A stretch of DNA of 64,000 nucleotides from DASQDN01 sp963825845 (GTDB taxonomy: Bacteria > Acidobacteriota > Terriglobia > Bryobacterales > Bryobacteraceae). The notes beneath the pieces are model-generated. The model was not told where the DNA came from. It did no database searches and saw only the letters and a program-made list of their open reading frames with translations. Shown in pieces: positions 53,974 through 64,000 of this stretch; position 1 is the stretch's first letter; every line of letters begins with the position of its first letter. Location of the stretch: contig CAWGVL010000050.1 of the NCBI GenBank assembly GCA_963825845.1, positions 1 through 64,000 on the forward strand. Reading direction: 5' to 3'. The position numbers were made by a program, and so were the translations under genes.

Positions 53974-54986
53974 ATGAAAGCGTTCTTCATCACAGGCGCC
54001 GGCGAATGGCAGGTCGGCGAAATCGCTGTTCCCCGCCCCGGCCCGGAAGAGGTCCTACTCAGGACGCGCATTGTCGGTATGTGCGGCTCGGACCTGAATA
54101 CGTTCCGCGGCAAGAATCCGATGGTGAGCTATCCGCGCATCCCCGGCCATGAGATCGCCGCAACATTGAAGAGACGGGACCCGATGTTCCGCGTCAGTTC
54201 TCCGCGGGGATGGCCGTGACGGTGTCCCCTTACACGAACTGTGGAACGTGCGCGTCGTGTCTGCGAGGTCGTCCGAATGCATGCCGGTCAAACCAGACGC
54301 TCGGAGTGCAGCGCGATGGCGGCATGACCGGGTTCTTCGTTGTTCCGTGGCGGAAACTCTACGCGGCTGAAGGGTTGTCGCTCCGTCAACTGAGCGTTGT
54401 CGAGCCGCTGTCCGTCGGTTTCCATGCATCTGCGCGAGGCCGTGTGACGAGTACCGATACTGTGCTCGTCCTCGGATGCGGGACTGTGGGACTTGGAGCT
54501 ATCTCGGCGGCTGCCTTCGCAGGCGCACGCGTCATTGCTTCGGATCTCGATGACGTCAAACTGGCTCTCGCCACGGAGGCTGGAGCGGCGCACGTTATCC
54601 ATTCCGGGCGTGAATTGTTGACGGAATCGCTGCGGTCGATTACAGGCGACCTTGGTCCCGACGTGGTGATCGAAGCCATCGGCCTGCCGGAGACTTTCCG
54701 GCTCGCTATCGATGTAGTCGCGTTCACCGGACGCGTTGTGTATGTCGGCTATGCCAAGGAGCCAGTCAGCTACGAAACGAAATTATTCGTACAAAAGGAA
54801 CTCGACATTCTCGGCTCCAGGAATGCTTTAAATGAATTTCCTACGGTGATTGCGATGCTTCAGCAGGGTCGGTTTCCGGTGGAGAAAATTATCTCGACGA
54901 CGACGAATCTCGATGGAGCGGGCAAGGCGCTTCAGGAGTGGAGTGAGCGGCCGCAGGCATTTACGAAAATTCTGGTTGAAGTTTAG
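53974..54986 (+). pseudogene. Zinc-dependent medium-chain dehydrogenase (idonate/threonine dehydrogenase-like), one frameshift
   Basis: The first frame carries VGMCGSDLNTFRG (catalytic zinc Cys) and IPGHEIAA (His-Glu). After a missing base near 54165 the second frame continues FSAGMAVTVSPYTNCGTCASCLRGRPNAC, where four cysteines bind the structural zinc, then VLVLGCGTVGLGAISAA (NAD-binding) and the end EWSERPQAFTKILVEV. Joined, the protein has about 337 residues, normal for the family. It follows the SDR by 16 bp, a pairing common in sugar-acid interconversion. Confidence 0.82.
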
Positions 54987-55048
54987 AGAACACTAGCATT
55001 GGTCTTAAGGAAATGGAGTAACCCAAGTAAGTAGATCGGCATATAGAC

Positions 55049-55096
55049 GCGATCATGCTAAGGTGATAACCTTAGCCGCGATCGGCTGATAAGCCG
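55049..55096. repeat. Two tandem hairpins before the PEP-CTERM gene
   Basis: GCTAAGG (55057-55063) and CCTTAGC (55070-55076) enclose TGATAA, and CGGCT (55083-55087) pairs with AGCCG (55092-55096). The first hairpin is flanked on both sides by CGCGATC. Neither is followed by a T-run. They lie 55-140 bases downstream of the dehydrogenase stop and 30-70 bases before the TTG start at 55127, so they may be a leader structure or protein-binding site. Confidence 0.4.
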
Positions 55097-55126
55097 CTAG
55101 ATGATCGCTGAGCTTACGAGGGCAAC

Positions 55127-55906
55127 TTGCGCTATTCACTATTAGCAGTGATTCTTTGCACGAAGCTTCTTCAGGCAGATCCTTTCTCGCTCTACTACGA
55201 AGTACTTGATCTTGATCAAACGACGGTGCTGTGCGACTCACGGCAGGCTGGCTCGTGCGATTCTTTTAGCGGACAGATCGAATTCAATGTGCCTCAGCCT
55301 CGGTTGTACATGGAACCGAATCAGATATACAGTTCCGAGGCCAAAGCGTTTGAAGTCTTCAATAACACTGACTATTATCTGCACGTCATTTCAAGCTATT
55401 CAGAAACGATCGATCTCGGCTACTGGGAGTGGGCAGGTGGCCCTGCCGGTTCGGTGTTCGTAGGCGGCGTCGAGGGCAGTTACGATTCAAGCAGCGCGTT
55501 TACGCCTATAGCTGTCGAGTGGCCTTGGCCGGCTGGTCCTCGCGTTCCTACAGGGTTTGGCATGGAAGGTAAATTCGGGGAACCATTTCACCTATTAGCG
55601 TTGATGTCTGGCGGCGAAGATCTTCTGTTCGCGCCGGGTGGCGGCCGCAGTGTTTCTAACTGGTACTACGGTTGGAATGTTAGACATTCCGACACGTATC
55701 TGAAGTCGGATGGTTGTTCTTTGATGGGTAGACCGGAAGGCTGTACTGAAGAAGATCGGGTGAACGCATATCTCGTTCCATCGCTACCCAGCGGGGATCC
55801 TGCCCCCGATGTCCCGGAACCGTCAACGTATTTACTGATGTCCGCCGGGCTCGCCCTCCTCAAACTGGGAAAAAGATCCGCGCGGGTCCATAAAGGGTCA
55901 AGCTAA
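55127..55906 (+). CDS. PEP-CTERM exported protein of unknown function
   Basis: A TTG start at 55127 gives 259 residues. The N-terminus (RYSLLAVILCTKLLQADPF) is a short signal peptide. The body is rich in Tyr, Ser and Gly with pairs of cysteines (VLCDSRQAGSC and DGCSLMGRPEGC) that could form disulfides. The C-terminus VPEPSTYLLMSAGLALLKLG followed by KRSARVHK is a PEP-CTERM sorting signal for an exosortase. The stop codon overlaps that of the converging tolC-like gene. Confidence 0.8.
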   Translation: MRYSLLAVILCTKLLQADPFSLYYEVLDLDQTTVLCDSRQAGSCDSFSGQIEFNVPQPRLYMEPNQIYSSEAKAFEVFNNTDYYLHVISSYSETIDLGYWEWAGGPAGSVFVGGVEGSYDSSSAFTPIAVEWPWPAGPRVPTGFGMEGKFGEPFHLLALMSGGEDLLFAPGGGRSVSNWYYGWNVRHSDTYLKSDGCSLMGRPEGCTEEDRVNAYLVPSLPSGDPAPDVPEPSTYLLMSAGLALLKLGKRSARVHKGSS

Positions 55907-57830
55907 GGCACGGGCAGCTTACTGGGCGGTGTGCTCATCCGACCGGTAAACGCCTCTACGATCGAGATATCGTTGCGATCCAGGAGGCGGCCAACAGCCC
56001 GGTCCAGGGCAGCGCGCGCCTTCGCATAATCCGCCAGAGCAGCGATTTCCGCCGACTGCGCCTGCACCAGATCGCGCTGGTATTGAATCACAAGAAAATT
56101 GGTCGACACGCCGACACGGAACTTCTCGCGTTCCGCTTCGAGTGACTGGGATTGAAACTCTCGCGCTTCCCTGGCCGCCTCGAAAGCGGCGCGGCTCTGC
56201 TCAACGGCAATCAACGCATTCACCACTTCTACGCTGACCTGCTTTTCGAGCTGCCGCAAACGAAGTTCCTGCTGGCGAATGGCCAACTGGTCGCGCGTGT
56301 AATCGGATCGCGCAGCGCGATTCAGAATCGGGATGCTCAACTGCACCTCGACGCTGTAGTCGGGAAAGCGAGCGGCGAAAAGTTGCGACAACCCCGTTCC
56401 GATCCCACCGACGAAGGTCGGATCGGGTTGGCGCACCACCGTAGCGCCGGTTGAGGACCAGCGGCGGCACAGGGTTGATTGCCCCGAACAGCGCGTTGCT
56501 ACGTGCGCTGGCCACCAAATCGAGCGACGGAAGCAAGGCGCTACGCGATCCCGTTGCCGTAATACGTGAGTTGTCCACCTGAATATCGGCTTGCGCGATC
56601 TCGGGGCGCTTTTTTCTCGCCTCTGCTACCAAGTCTTGGAGGGGCTCAATCGCCTCTTGTGCCGGCAAAGTCATCGTGTCCGTCGGAATGATACGAAGAG
56701 CAGACAACGCCGGAGAATCCACACTCCCGCGGGTCAGATAATCCTTCAGGACCGTCTCCTGCTGACGAAGGCGCGTCTGGGCGACCGTAAGATTTCGGCG
56801 TACGCTTGCGACCGCAGCTCTGGTGCTCGTAACCTCGATCGGCGCAAGCGTCCCTGCCTGCTCCTGCTGAAGGTTCTCAGCGAGCAGTCGCTGAGCGAGA
56901 TCGAGTGACTCCTGCTGAACATTTGCATCTGACCGAATGGCTACGAGATCCCAATACAGGCGTGCGACCGTGTAGGCCGTACTCACGACCTGTTGTTCAA
57001 AGACAAGATCCGACACGTTCCGGTTGTTCTTCGCGATCCGAATGTAGCGGTTGTTCACGGCCAGTCCGAACCCACGGAGCAGAGGCTGAACGAACGTAGC
57101 TGCCAACCCTGCGTTGGTCGCCGGATTGACGTCAGCGCGTAAGTTGTTCGTGTTCAGCCGCGTGGAATCCACTCCCACGGACGCCACACCTCCCAGCAGG
57201 AACCCCTTTTGCAGCCGAAGATCCCCAAGGGTCGAACTGGAAATGTTCGCGTTCGTTCCGGTGATGAACGTGTTCGTCTGCGGCCGATTGTTACGATTGA
57301 AGCCGATAGAACCAATCAGGGTCGGATCGAGATTTGGCACGATCGGACCGCTGGCAGTCACTGCGGCCGGGACGGTGGTACCGGTTGTCGATGACCCGCC
57401 GGTGTCGGGCTGACCTTTATTCCCGTCGTGCCCGAGATGTCTGTCCCGGATGAGCCCAGACCGGTAGGGCCCTCCCGAACGTTGGAAGGGACACCCCGGG
57501 CGACTCCACCGGCGCGCGCACGCATAAGATCAGCTTCGGCAAGAAAAGGCGTTATGCGCTGGTATTCCACATCCAGGTTGTTTTCGATCGTGAGCGCGAT
57601 GGCATCCTTTAGAGACAAATACAGATTGCCGGCGCGGGTAAGCGCATCCAGACGAGCGCTGTCGCCCGATATCGTCCGCCGCATCGGGCTCGCCCGATAC
57701 CCTTCCAGTGGTTCTTCCTGAGTCTCCCAGCAGCCTCTTGGTCTCCCACCGGAAGCGGCAAACGAGAGGGTGTCTGCGCGCTTAACGTCATCGAAAGGCA
57801 CGCGATCAACAAAGTCCTTACAGGCCGCAT
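55903..57830 (-). pseudogene. TolC-family outer-membrane efflux protein, about three frameshifts
   Basis: The start at 57830 opens a signal peptide (RPVRTLLIACLSMTLSAQT). The N-terminal TolC segment LSLKDAIALTIENNLDVEYQ appears after a frame change near 57725. Further changes near 57405 and 56445 link to QPLLRGFGLAVNNRYIRIAK, the coiled-coil repeats (SLDLAQRLLAENLQQEQAGT, LEAEREKFRVGVSTNF) and the end SPPSKLPVP-like PPSKLPVP. The joined length is about 640 residues, longer than TolC (about 490). It would form the outer-membrane channel for the divergent adaptor and RND pump. Stop codons of this gene and the PEP-CTERM gene overlap. Confidence 0.8.
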
Positions 57831-57922
57831 GGTAATCGCAAAATAAGATACGGCGGCGCTGAAAGCATTGCGCGCGGGATCGTAACACCGGCCGCAAAAC
57901 GAACGTCTCTTTCATTGTGGGA

Positions 57923-59200
57923 ATGACCAGGCGTTGTGCCCGAGGGCGACGTGTCAGCCTATCCGTCGGGCTAGGCTTGGTATGTGTGCTGGCCGGGTGC
58001 AACAAGAATACGGAACAACAAGCCGCCGCGGCCCGTAAGGGTGCGGCCGAGACTCCGGTTGTGGTTGCTAGCGTTATGCAGCAGCCGATCCCACTGGAAT
58101 CACGCGCAATAGGGAACGTTGAGGCTTTCTCGGCGGTTGAGGTCAAGTCTCAGGTGAGCGGCCCGATAGCCAATGTGACCTTTGAAGAGGGCCAGGATGT
58201 CGACAGGACAGATCCTGTTTGAAATCGATCCTCGTCCCTTCCAGCAAGCCGTTCATGAGATGGAAGCGGAGGTCGCGAACCGCAAGGCCGCGCTCGCCAA
58301 GCCGAAGCAAACTACGAGCGCGATCAAGCACAGGCTCGCAATGCGCGGTCATCGGCCGACCGTTATGCTGCTCTGACAGGCAAGGGCATCATTGCCCGCG
58401 AGCAGAACGAGCAATTCCAGACAACAGCGCTGGCGACCGAGAAAGCGGTGGCCGCATCGCGCGCGAGCATCGAAAGCGCAAAAGCCGCAATTCGCAGGCG
58501 CCGAGGCGAAACTCGGCGACGCGCGGCTGCAACTGAGCTACGCCACAATCCGGCGCTTCCGGATAGCGGTGCAGGCGCCGGAAACCTCACCAGAAAGACG
58601 GGAAGATCGTATTACAGTGACCCGTGAAACGCCTGCTGCGTCATGATTAACCAGATTACGCGGTTGTATGCGACTTTCTCGGCTCCCGAGAAGTCTCTGA
58701 CTCGAAATGCATGGGCTGTTATTCGGCGGGTGGAAAACTCCCGTTGAGGCAATCCCGCAAGGAGCGGCATCCGGAGAAGCGGCTGTTGGCTATCTGGATT
58801 TTGTCGACAACCGAGTAGACCGACGACCTGGCACAATCATGCTTGAAAGCTCGATTTGCCAATGAGGAAAGGCAGTCTGTGGCCAGGGCAGTTCGTGATG
58901 ATGTGATCGTGCGTATTGTCATCGCCTACCGAAGGTGGTCGTGCCTTCAACCGCGGTGAAGACAGCCCAGCAGGGCAATTACGTCTTCGTTAGGTAAACC
59001 GGATTCGACGGCGGAGCAGCGAACGGTCCAAACGACGCGCACGTATCGAAGATCTGACTGTGATCGAGTCAGGTTTAAATCCGGGAGAAAAGGTCGTCAT
59101 CGAAGGTCGACTTCGCGTGAAGGCAGGCACGAAACTCCGGGTTCGGAGCGCGTCGGCGAACGACGAAAAGAAGGTACGCCAAGCCGCCAATTCCAAGTAG
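57923..59200 (+). pseudogene. RND efflux adaptor lipoprotein (MFP/AcrA-like), many frameshifts
   Basis: The ATG at 57923 (a GTG at 57917 is possible) leads to a lipobox LVCVLAGC, then the barrel-sandwich start PVVVASVMQQPIPLESRAIG and VEVKSQVSGPIANVTFEEGQ. The frame then changes repeatedly while family sequence continues: GQILFEIDPRPFQQAV, the helical hairpin (AVAASRASIESAKAAI), LQLSYATIR, INQITRLYATFSAPEK, PKVVVPSTAVKTAQQGNYVF and LNPGEKVVIEGRLRVKAG, ending NSK at 59200. At least five frame changes occur in 1.3 kb. It should link the inner-membrane pump to the TolC-like channel encoded divergently, if the gene is functional. Confidence 0.78.
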
Positions 59201-59214
59201 TTTTTGCACGTCAT

Positions 59215-62200
59215 ATGAATTCCACCGAGTTTTTCATTCGCCGGCGAATCACAACGACTCTGCTGATGGCCGCGATCAGCATCTTCGGCGTGCTGGCCTA
59301 TTTCGGGCTGCCGGTCAGCGATCTCCCGCGTCGACTTCCCGACCATCCGGTAGCGCAAGCCAGCCCGGCGCGAGCCCGGAAACGATGGCAAACACTGTCG
59401 CGACTCCGCTGGAGACGGAGTTCACATCGCTGCAGGGCATCTCTTCCATCAACTCCACCAGCAGCGTCGGATCAGACGCGAATCACGCTGCAGTTCGATC
59501 TGTCCCGCAACATCGATGCCGCCGCCCAGGACGTGCAGTCCGCGATCTCGGCCGCCAGCCGCGATCTGCCGCAGAACATGCCGCGCCCGCCCGACATTCC
59601 GCAAAGTGAATCCGGCGGAATCGCCGATCCTCTATCTGGGTGTCAGCTCACGACGCTGCCGCTTCCGAGGTTGATGAGTACGCCGAAGTGAACATGGCGC
59701 AGCGCATCTCGACCGTCAACGGCGTCGCCGAGGTAAACGTCTACGGCGCGCAGAAGTACGCGGTTCGCGTCCAGGTCGACCCGGATGCTCTTGCGTCACG
59801 AGGCATCGGCATCGAGGAAGTTCGGACCGCGCTTGCGCGGGAACTCCAATCTGCCCGGCGGAACGCTGGACGGAACAACCGGCTTACACCATCGAGACCA
59901 CCGGACAGCTTTCGTCGGCGGACCAGTTCCGGCCGTTGATCGTCGGTTATCGCAACGGCCGTCCGGTTCGACTCCATGAGATCGCGCGAGTCATGACAGC
60001 GTGGAAAACAGACGCGACGCGAGCTGGTTCAACGGCAGAGCGTTCCATTCTCCTGGCCATCCAGCGGCAACCCGGAACCAATACGGTGGAAATCGTCGAC
60101 GGCATACGCAAGATGCTTCCGTCTTAGGCAGCAGATGCCCGCCGGCATGGAAGTCGGGTATCTGTTCGATCGTTCGCAGCCGATTCGCGAGTCGATCGAA
60201 GACGTCAAGATGACACTGCTGATCGCGATCGGACTTGTCGTCGCGGTGATCTTCGTGTTCCTTCGGAATCCGTCGGCGACGATCATTCCAAGCCTTGCGG
60301 TGCCGATCTCGATCCTCGGCACGTTCGCAGTGATGAACCTGCTCGGCTACACGCTCGACAACCTGTCGGCAATGGCTCTGACGCTTGTCGGTCGGATTCG
60401 TCGTCGATGACGCGATCGTCGTGCTCGAAAATATCGTCCGGCATCGCGAGATGGGAAAGGACGAATGCAGGCCGCCATCGACGGCTCTCGCGAGATCAGC
60501 TTCACGATCATCTCGATGACCATATCGCTGGTCGCTGTCTTCATCCCCGTGCTGTTCATGGGTGGCATTGTCGGACGGCTGCTGCGGGAGTTCGCAGTCG
60601 TAATTTCGGTAGCGATCCTGGTCTCGGGCGTCGTCTCGCTGACGTTGACACCGATGCTCGGCAGCCGGTTCCTGAAGCACAACAGTGGCGAGATGCACGG
60701 TCCGATTTTCCAATGGTCCGAACGTCAGTTCGACCGCGCTCCTGCAGGGATATGAGCGCAGCCTGCACTGGGCTGTACGAGGGCGGCTCTTCACTCTGCT
60801 TTTGTCGTTTGTCGTTCTGGGCATAACGGTCTGGCTGTTCATCAAAATCCCAAAGGGCTTCTTCCCGACGGAAGACACAGGATTTCTGATGGCAAGCACG
60901 GAGGCGGCAGAGGACACATCGTTCGAGCAGATGTTCGGGTATCAGCAGCAGGTCGCCGAGGTCATCGCGAAGAATCCCTATGTAGCCGCCTATCAGTCAT
61001 CCGCCGGCGGCGGGGGCGCCGGTGGCGGCAGTGGAATACCGGACGAGTGTTCATACGGCTGAATGACCGGAAGGAGCGGCCACACGCGGACGTCATCGTT
61101 CAGCAGCTCCGACGGAACTTGGAAGCTTACCGGCGTAAATACCTTCATCCAGATCCCGCCGTCGATCCGTATTGGCGGATCTCAGCAAGAGCCTGTATCA
61201 ATTCACGCTGCAGGACACGGATCTGAAGACGCTCTACGAGTGGGCTCCGAAGGTCGAAGCCGAATGACGCGGTGCCAGGACTCCAGGACGTGACATCGGA
61301 CCTTCGTATCGCCAGTCCGCAGATCACGGTGGACATCGATCGCGACAAGGCACGCGCGCTCGGGGTGACGGCGGCAGACATCGAGAACACACTCTACGAT
61401 GCCTATGGTCAGCGCCAAGTCTCCACGATCTACACCGCGAGTAACCAGTATTACGTCATCATGGAGGTGCTGCCGCAGTATCAGCGGGACCCCATCGCGC
61501 TATCAAAACTATACGTACGCAGCCAGGGCAGCCAATCCGGCGGCGGTCAATCGAGCCGTCGTCCCGCTAAACACGGTGGCGAAGCTCCGGCAGGACGTGT
61601 CGCCCGTGCAGGTGGCGCATTTCGGCCAGTTGCCGTCAGTGACAGTTTCGTTCAATCTCGCGCCCGGCGTGTCGATCGGCCATGCGGTGGATAGCATCGA
61701 CGAGGCCATGCGAGAGATCAATGTCCCCGACACCCTGACGACGACCTTCCAGGGCACGGCGCAGGCATTCCAGGAATCTCTTCGCAATACATGGGTTCTT
61801 TTGGTGGTCGCGATTCTCGTTATCTATCTGGTGCTCGGTGTACTGTACGAAAGCTACATCCACCCGATCACGATTCTTTCGGGCCTGCCATCGGCCGCTC
61901 TGGGCGCGCTGTTGACGCTGATGATCTTCGGCATCGACCTGAACATCTACGCGATTGTCGGCATCCTTTTGCTGATCGGAATCGTGAAAAAGAACGCGAT
62001 CATGATGATCGACTTCGCTCTCGAAGCGCAGCGGAACGAAGGAAAGCCCCCGGCGGAAGCGATCTTCCAAGGCGCAGTACTGCGCTTCCGCCCCATCATG
62101 ATGACGACCCTGGCAGCGTTCTTCAGTACGCTGCCGATCGCGCTCGGGCTTGGCGCAGGAGCCGATTCTCGGAAGCCTCTCGGGTTGGCGGTCTTCGGCG

Positions 62201-62408
62201 GCCTGATGGTTTCGCAGCTCGTACGTTGTACCTCACACCTGTCGTTTATATCTATTTGGAGGCCTTGCAAAGCAAGACTCTCCTTCCGCGAGCGCAGGCT
62301 CAGGAAACCGGAGCATCCGCTTCCGACCGAGCGCGAGCCGGAACCCGCGCATCGTTAGGACGGATTTGGATAATGGGATCGTGGGCTCAAACTTGGAACG
62401 GCCCTTAA
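59215..62408 (+). pseudogene. RND-family multidrug efflux transporter (AcrB/HAE1-like), about ten frameshifts
   Basis: Starting at the ATG at 59215 (NSTEFFIRRRITTTLLMAAI), family segments follow in the right order but in changing frames: ETEFTSLQGISSINSTSS, AAQDVQSAISAASRDLP, TVNGVAEVNVYGAQKYAVRV, SIEDVKMTLLIAIGLVVAVI, LAVPISILGTFAVMNLLGYT, SLVAVFIPVLFMGGIVGRLL, VWLFIKIPKGFFPTEDTGFL, LQDVTSDLRIASPQITVDID, VLLVVAILVIYLVLGVLYES, GILLLIGIVKKNAIMMIDFA and VTLYLTPVVYIYLE-like TLYLTPVVYIYLE. The normal length of about 1,050 residues is covered. The true end is unclear (62358 or 62408). Breaks occur about every 300 bases. Confidence 0.82.
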
Positions 62409-63326
62409 CGATTCCGGCGGCACGCGCCGGCCATCATCCTGCATCGTACGGCTTGCGATCGACTTTGGCGGGGATCATCGTGAATCTCTGCCTCGCAGCG
62501 CTCAAGGCGATCGCCGGTGTAACGGGCCATTCCTACGCATTGATCGCCGATGCGATCGAATCCTTAACAGATGTATTCAGCTCACTGATCGTGTACGTCG
62601 GTCTGCGAGTTGCCATGCGGCCGCCGGACGCAAATCATCCGTATGGGCACGGCAAGGCTGAACCCATGGCATCTGCTATGGTTTCAGCCGGCCTGCTGTT
62701 CGCGGCAGGAGCGATTGCATACAAGAGTGTTCATGAGATCAGGACGCCGCATATGATGCCGGCGCCGTTCACGCTCCTGGTATTGCCGATCGTCGTCATC
62801 GCGAAAGAGGCGATGTTCCGGTTTGTGAACCGGGTAGGAAATAGCATCGGCAGCGGCGCCGTGAAAACTGACGCATGGCACCATCGCAGCGATGCGCTCA
62901 CCTCGGCGCTCGCATTCATCGGCATTTCGATCGCGTTGATCGGAGGCAAAGGGTGGGAAGGCGCCGGACGATTGGGCCGCTCTCTTTGCATCAGGTGTGA
63001 TCGCTGTGAACGCATTCCTGCTGCTGCGCCCCGCCGTTTCCGAGCTTGGGGACGCCCTCCCCGGAACCCGCCTTCTCGACGAGATCAAGCCCGTCGCAAT
63101 CTCGGTACCAGGCGTAATCAACATTGAGAAATGTTTTGTCCGGAAAATGGGCTTCGATTATTATGTCGATCTCCATGTCGTCGTCGACGGCAACTTGCCG
63201 GTGCGTGATGGCCATCGGATCGCACACGAGGTGAAGGACGCGATACGGATCGCCTACCCGCGCGTCGCCGATGTGCTGGTGCACGTTGAACCAGACACAT
63301 ACGAAGTCTTACTGCCCCGGCCGTGA
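62366..63326 (+). pseudogene. Cation diffusion facilitator transporter, one frameshift
   Basis: The first frame has the CDF membrane domain: LALIADAIESL-like YALIADAIESLTDVFSS (metal-binding Asp residues in helix 2), NHPYGHGKAEP (the family histidine motif) and KTDAWHHRSDALTSALAF (His-x3-Asp in helix 5). Near 62965 one extra base shifts the frame; removing it gives GADDWAALFASGVIAVNAF and the cytoplasmic C-terminal domain (ISVPGVINIEKCFVRKMG ... YYVDLHVVVDGNLPVRDGH). The total is about 315 residues. It would export Zn, Co, Fe or Mn ions in exchange for protons. The start is uncertain (TTG 62366 or GTG 62381) because the end of the RND gene overlaps it. Confidence 0.82.
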
Positions 63327-63353
63327 GGCGTCAGTGCTGATGCCGCTCATCGG

Positions 63354-63863
63354 TTAGAAAAGCGCTCGAAAGGCTAACACACCAAGCAAGATCGGAACAC
63401 TCAGGAGCGCAACGAGAATGAGAAAGACGAGCGCAAGAAAACCCCAATCCTTCGCCTCTTTACGCTGGCCCTGCATTGCTGACCGGTAGAGCTCGAGGTT
63501 CTTGACGTTCGACTTCCAGGCGAAATCGAAGGCATCGCCGACAAAAGGAATCGATCCCACCGCGGTATCGATCCCGACATTTGTCATCATGCGAAGTACT
63601 GTCGCCTTGGGAACTCCCGCGCGGTGAGCTTGAACGATCAGCACGGCTGAGATCAACGTTGAGACAACATCGCCAAATCCGGGGATAAGGCCGATGATCG
63701 GATCAAGGCCGATGCGAAACCCGCCGATCGGAATAGATCGATCCATCAGCCAAGCGATCGTCTCGATGATGTGGTCCCTCTCCGCATCGACTTGCGGGCG
63801 CACGTAGGTCCCGTCGACAATCTCGACGTCAGAAGCGCGCCAGTCTGTTGTGGCCTTTCTCAT
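63354..63863 (-). CDS. DUF4112 membrane protein
   Basis: A 169-residue protein matching the DUF4112 pattern: IGLDPIIGLIPGFGDVVSTL in the middle, MMTNVGIDTAVGSIPFVGDA and FDFAWKSNVKNLELYR. A C-terminal helix pair (LALVFLILVALLSVPILLGV) is hydrophobic. The family is widespread and uncharacterised, probably an inner-membrane protein. It lies 6 bp downstream of the small gene entering from the right edge, so both may be one transcript. Confidence 0.88.
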   Translation of the reverse strand: MRKATTDWRASDVEIVDGTYVRPQVDAERDHIIETIAWLMDRSIPIGGFRIGLDPIIGLIPGFGDVVSTLISAVLIVQAHRAGVPKATVLRMMTNVGIDTAVGSIPFVGDAFDFAWKSNVKNLELYRSAMQGQRKEAKDWGFLALVFLILVALLSVPILLGVLAFRALF

Positions 63864-63869
63864 CTCGCG

Positions 63870-64000
63870 TTATTCAGGCTGCTTGGTGCCGTGCTGAAAC
63901 TGGTCCCAGGTAGACTCGTGATCGTTCGGTTGATGAGGATGGCTGTCCTCGCGCTTCAACTCACGCCGACCCTCTTCGGTGGAAATCTTGGCTACGCGGC
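63870..64000 (-). CDS. C-terminal part of a small polar protein, 5' end outside window
   Basis: The minus strand is open from the right edge to a TAA at 63870-63872, giving 42 visible residues: RVAKISTEEGRRELKRED, then SHPHQPNDHESTWDQFQHG and TKQPE. The sequence is hydrophilic and rich in His, Glu and Gln, and no family was recognised. Its stop is 6 bp before the DUF4112 start on the same strand, which supports it being a real gene. Confidence 0.5.
   Translation of the reverse strand, partial: RVAKISTEEGRRELKREDSHPHQPNDHESTWDQFQHGTKQPE

Noticed and set aside
53106..54113. 335-residue minus-strand open frame opposite the SDR gene
   Set aside because: The SDR motifs on the plus strand are complete; the opposite product resembles nothing.
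1575..62408. Programmed ribosomal frameshifting as explanation for the many split genes
   Set aside because: No shared slippery heptamer or downstream structure was seen, the direction of shift varies, and up to ten shifts in one gene is not credible as programmed.
1..64000. CRISPR array, prophage or intact insertion sequence
   Set aside because: No regularly spaced short repeats, phage structural genes, transposase motifs or matching terminal inverted repeats were seen.

Overview
The window looks like a piece of an acidobacterial chromosome, most likely order Bryobacterales (Solibacter-like). Four things point there: two genes ending in the Solibacter C-terminal domain (TIGR03437 type), Oar-like TonB-dependent receptors, a remnant of an ADOP-type ABC permease, and PEP-CTERM exported proteins. 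The DNA is GC-rich and codes on both strands. I saw no tRNA, rRNA, CRISPR array or intact insertion sequence.

Layout. 1-5.3 kb: two divergent secreted-protein genes with TIGR03437 ends; the second is a large multi-Ig/BACON protein broken by three frameshifts. 5.3-7.7 kb: a Tat-exported Gfo/Idh/MocA oxidoreductase facing a lipoprotein beta-propeller gene. 7.7-20.8 kb: an intact twelve-gene complex I operon on the minus strand, in the order nuoA-C-D-E-F-G-H-J-K-L-M-N. nuoB and nuoI are absent. 20.9-26.4 kb: thiS, an NRRNAQ-type hypothetical gene behind a terminator-like leader hairpin, a PcrA/UvrD helicase with a coupled 53-residue basic protein, and an amino acid permease. 26.4-33.1 kb: a poorly preserved stretch with an intact outer-membrane barrel gene and PhyH oxygenase among relics (three-Cys-motif partner, methyltransferase, lactonase, ADOP permease, peptidoglycan-binding-like protein). 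33.1-38.0 kb: an Oar-like TonB receptor and an M28 peptidase on the minus strand. 38.1-46.0 kb: a tightly spaced plus-strand run of amidohydrolase, lactonase-like propeller, cytochrome c-PQQ dehydrogenase, PhnA-like phosphonoacetate hydrolase, a second alkaline-phosphatase-superfamily enzyme and a DUF1624 membrane acyltransferase. 46.1-55.9 kb: PEP-CTERM protein, M81 peptidase, a minus-strand operon (receptor barrel without a recognisable plug, VWFA-like protein, coiled-coil protein), then SDR and MDR dehydrogenases and a second PEP-CTERM protein. 55.9-64 kb: a divergent TolC / adaptor / RND efflux locus heavily broken by frameshifts, a cation-diffusion transporter, a DUF4112 protein and the end of a small unknown gene.

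How the genes work together. The nuo operon would make the bulk of a proton-pumping NADH dehydrogenase, but it needs NuoB and NuoI from elsewhere in the genome. The 33-46 kb block reads as scavenging of organic matter outside the cytoplasm: outer-membrane uptake, peptide, amide and lactone breakdown, PQQ-dependent oxidation feeding electrons to a fused cytochrome c, and release of phosphate or phosphonate carbon.

Many genes carry single-base frameshifts, both gains and losses, while the whole nuo operon and both large receptors are clean. This may be real decay, or uneven base accuracy in an assembled (possibly metagenomic) contig. Genes marked pseudogene are described from the frames I joined by eye.
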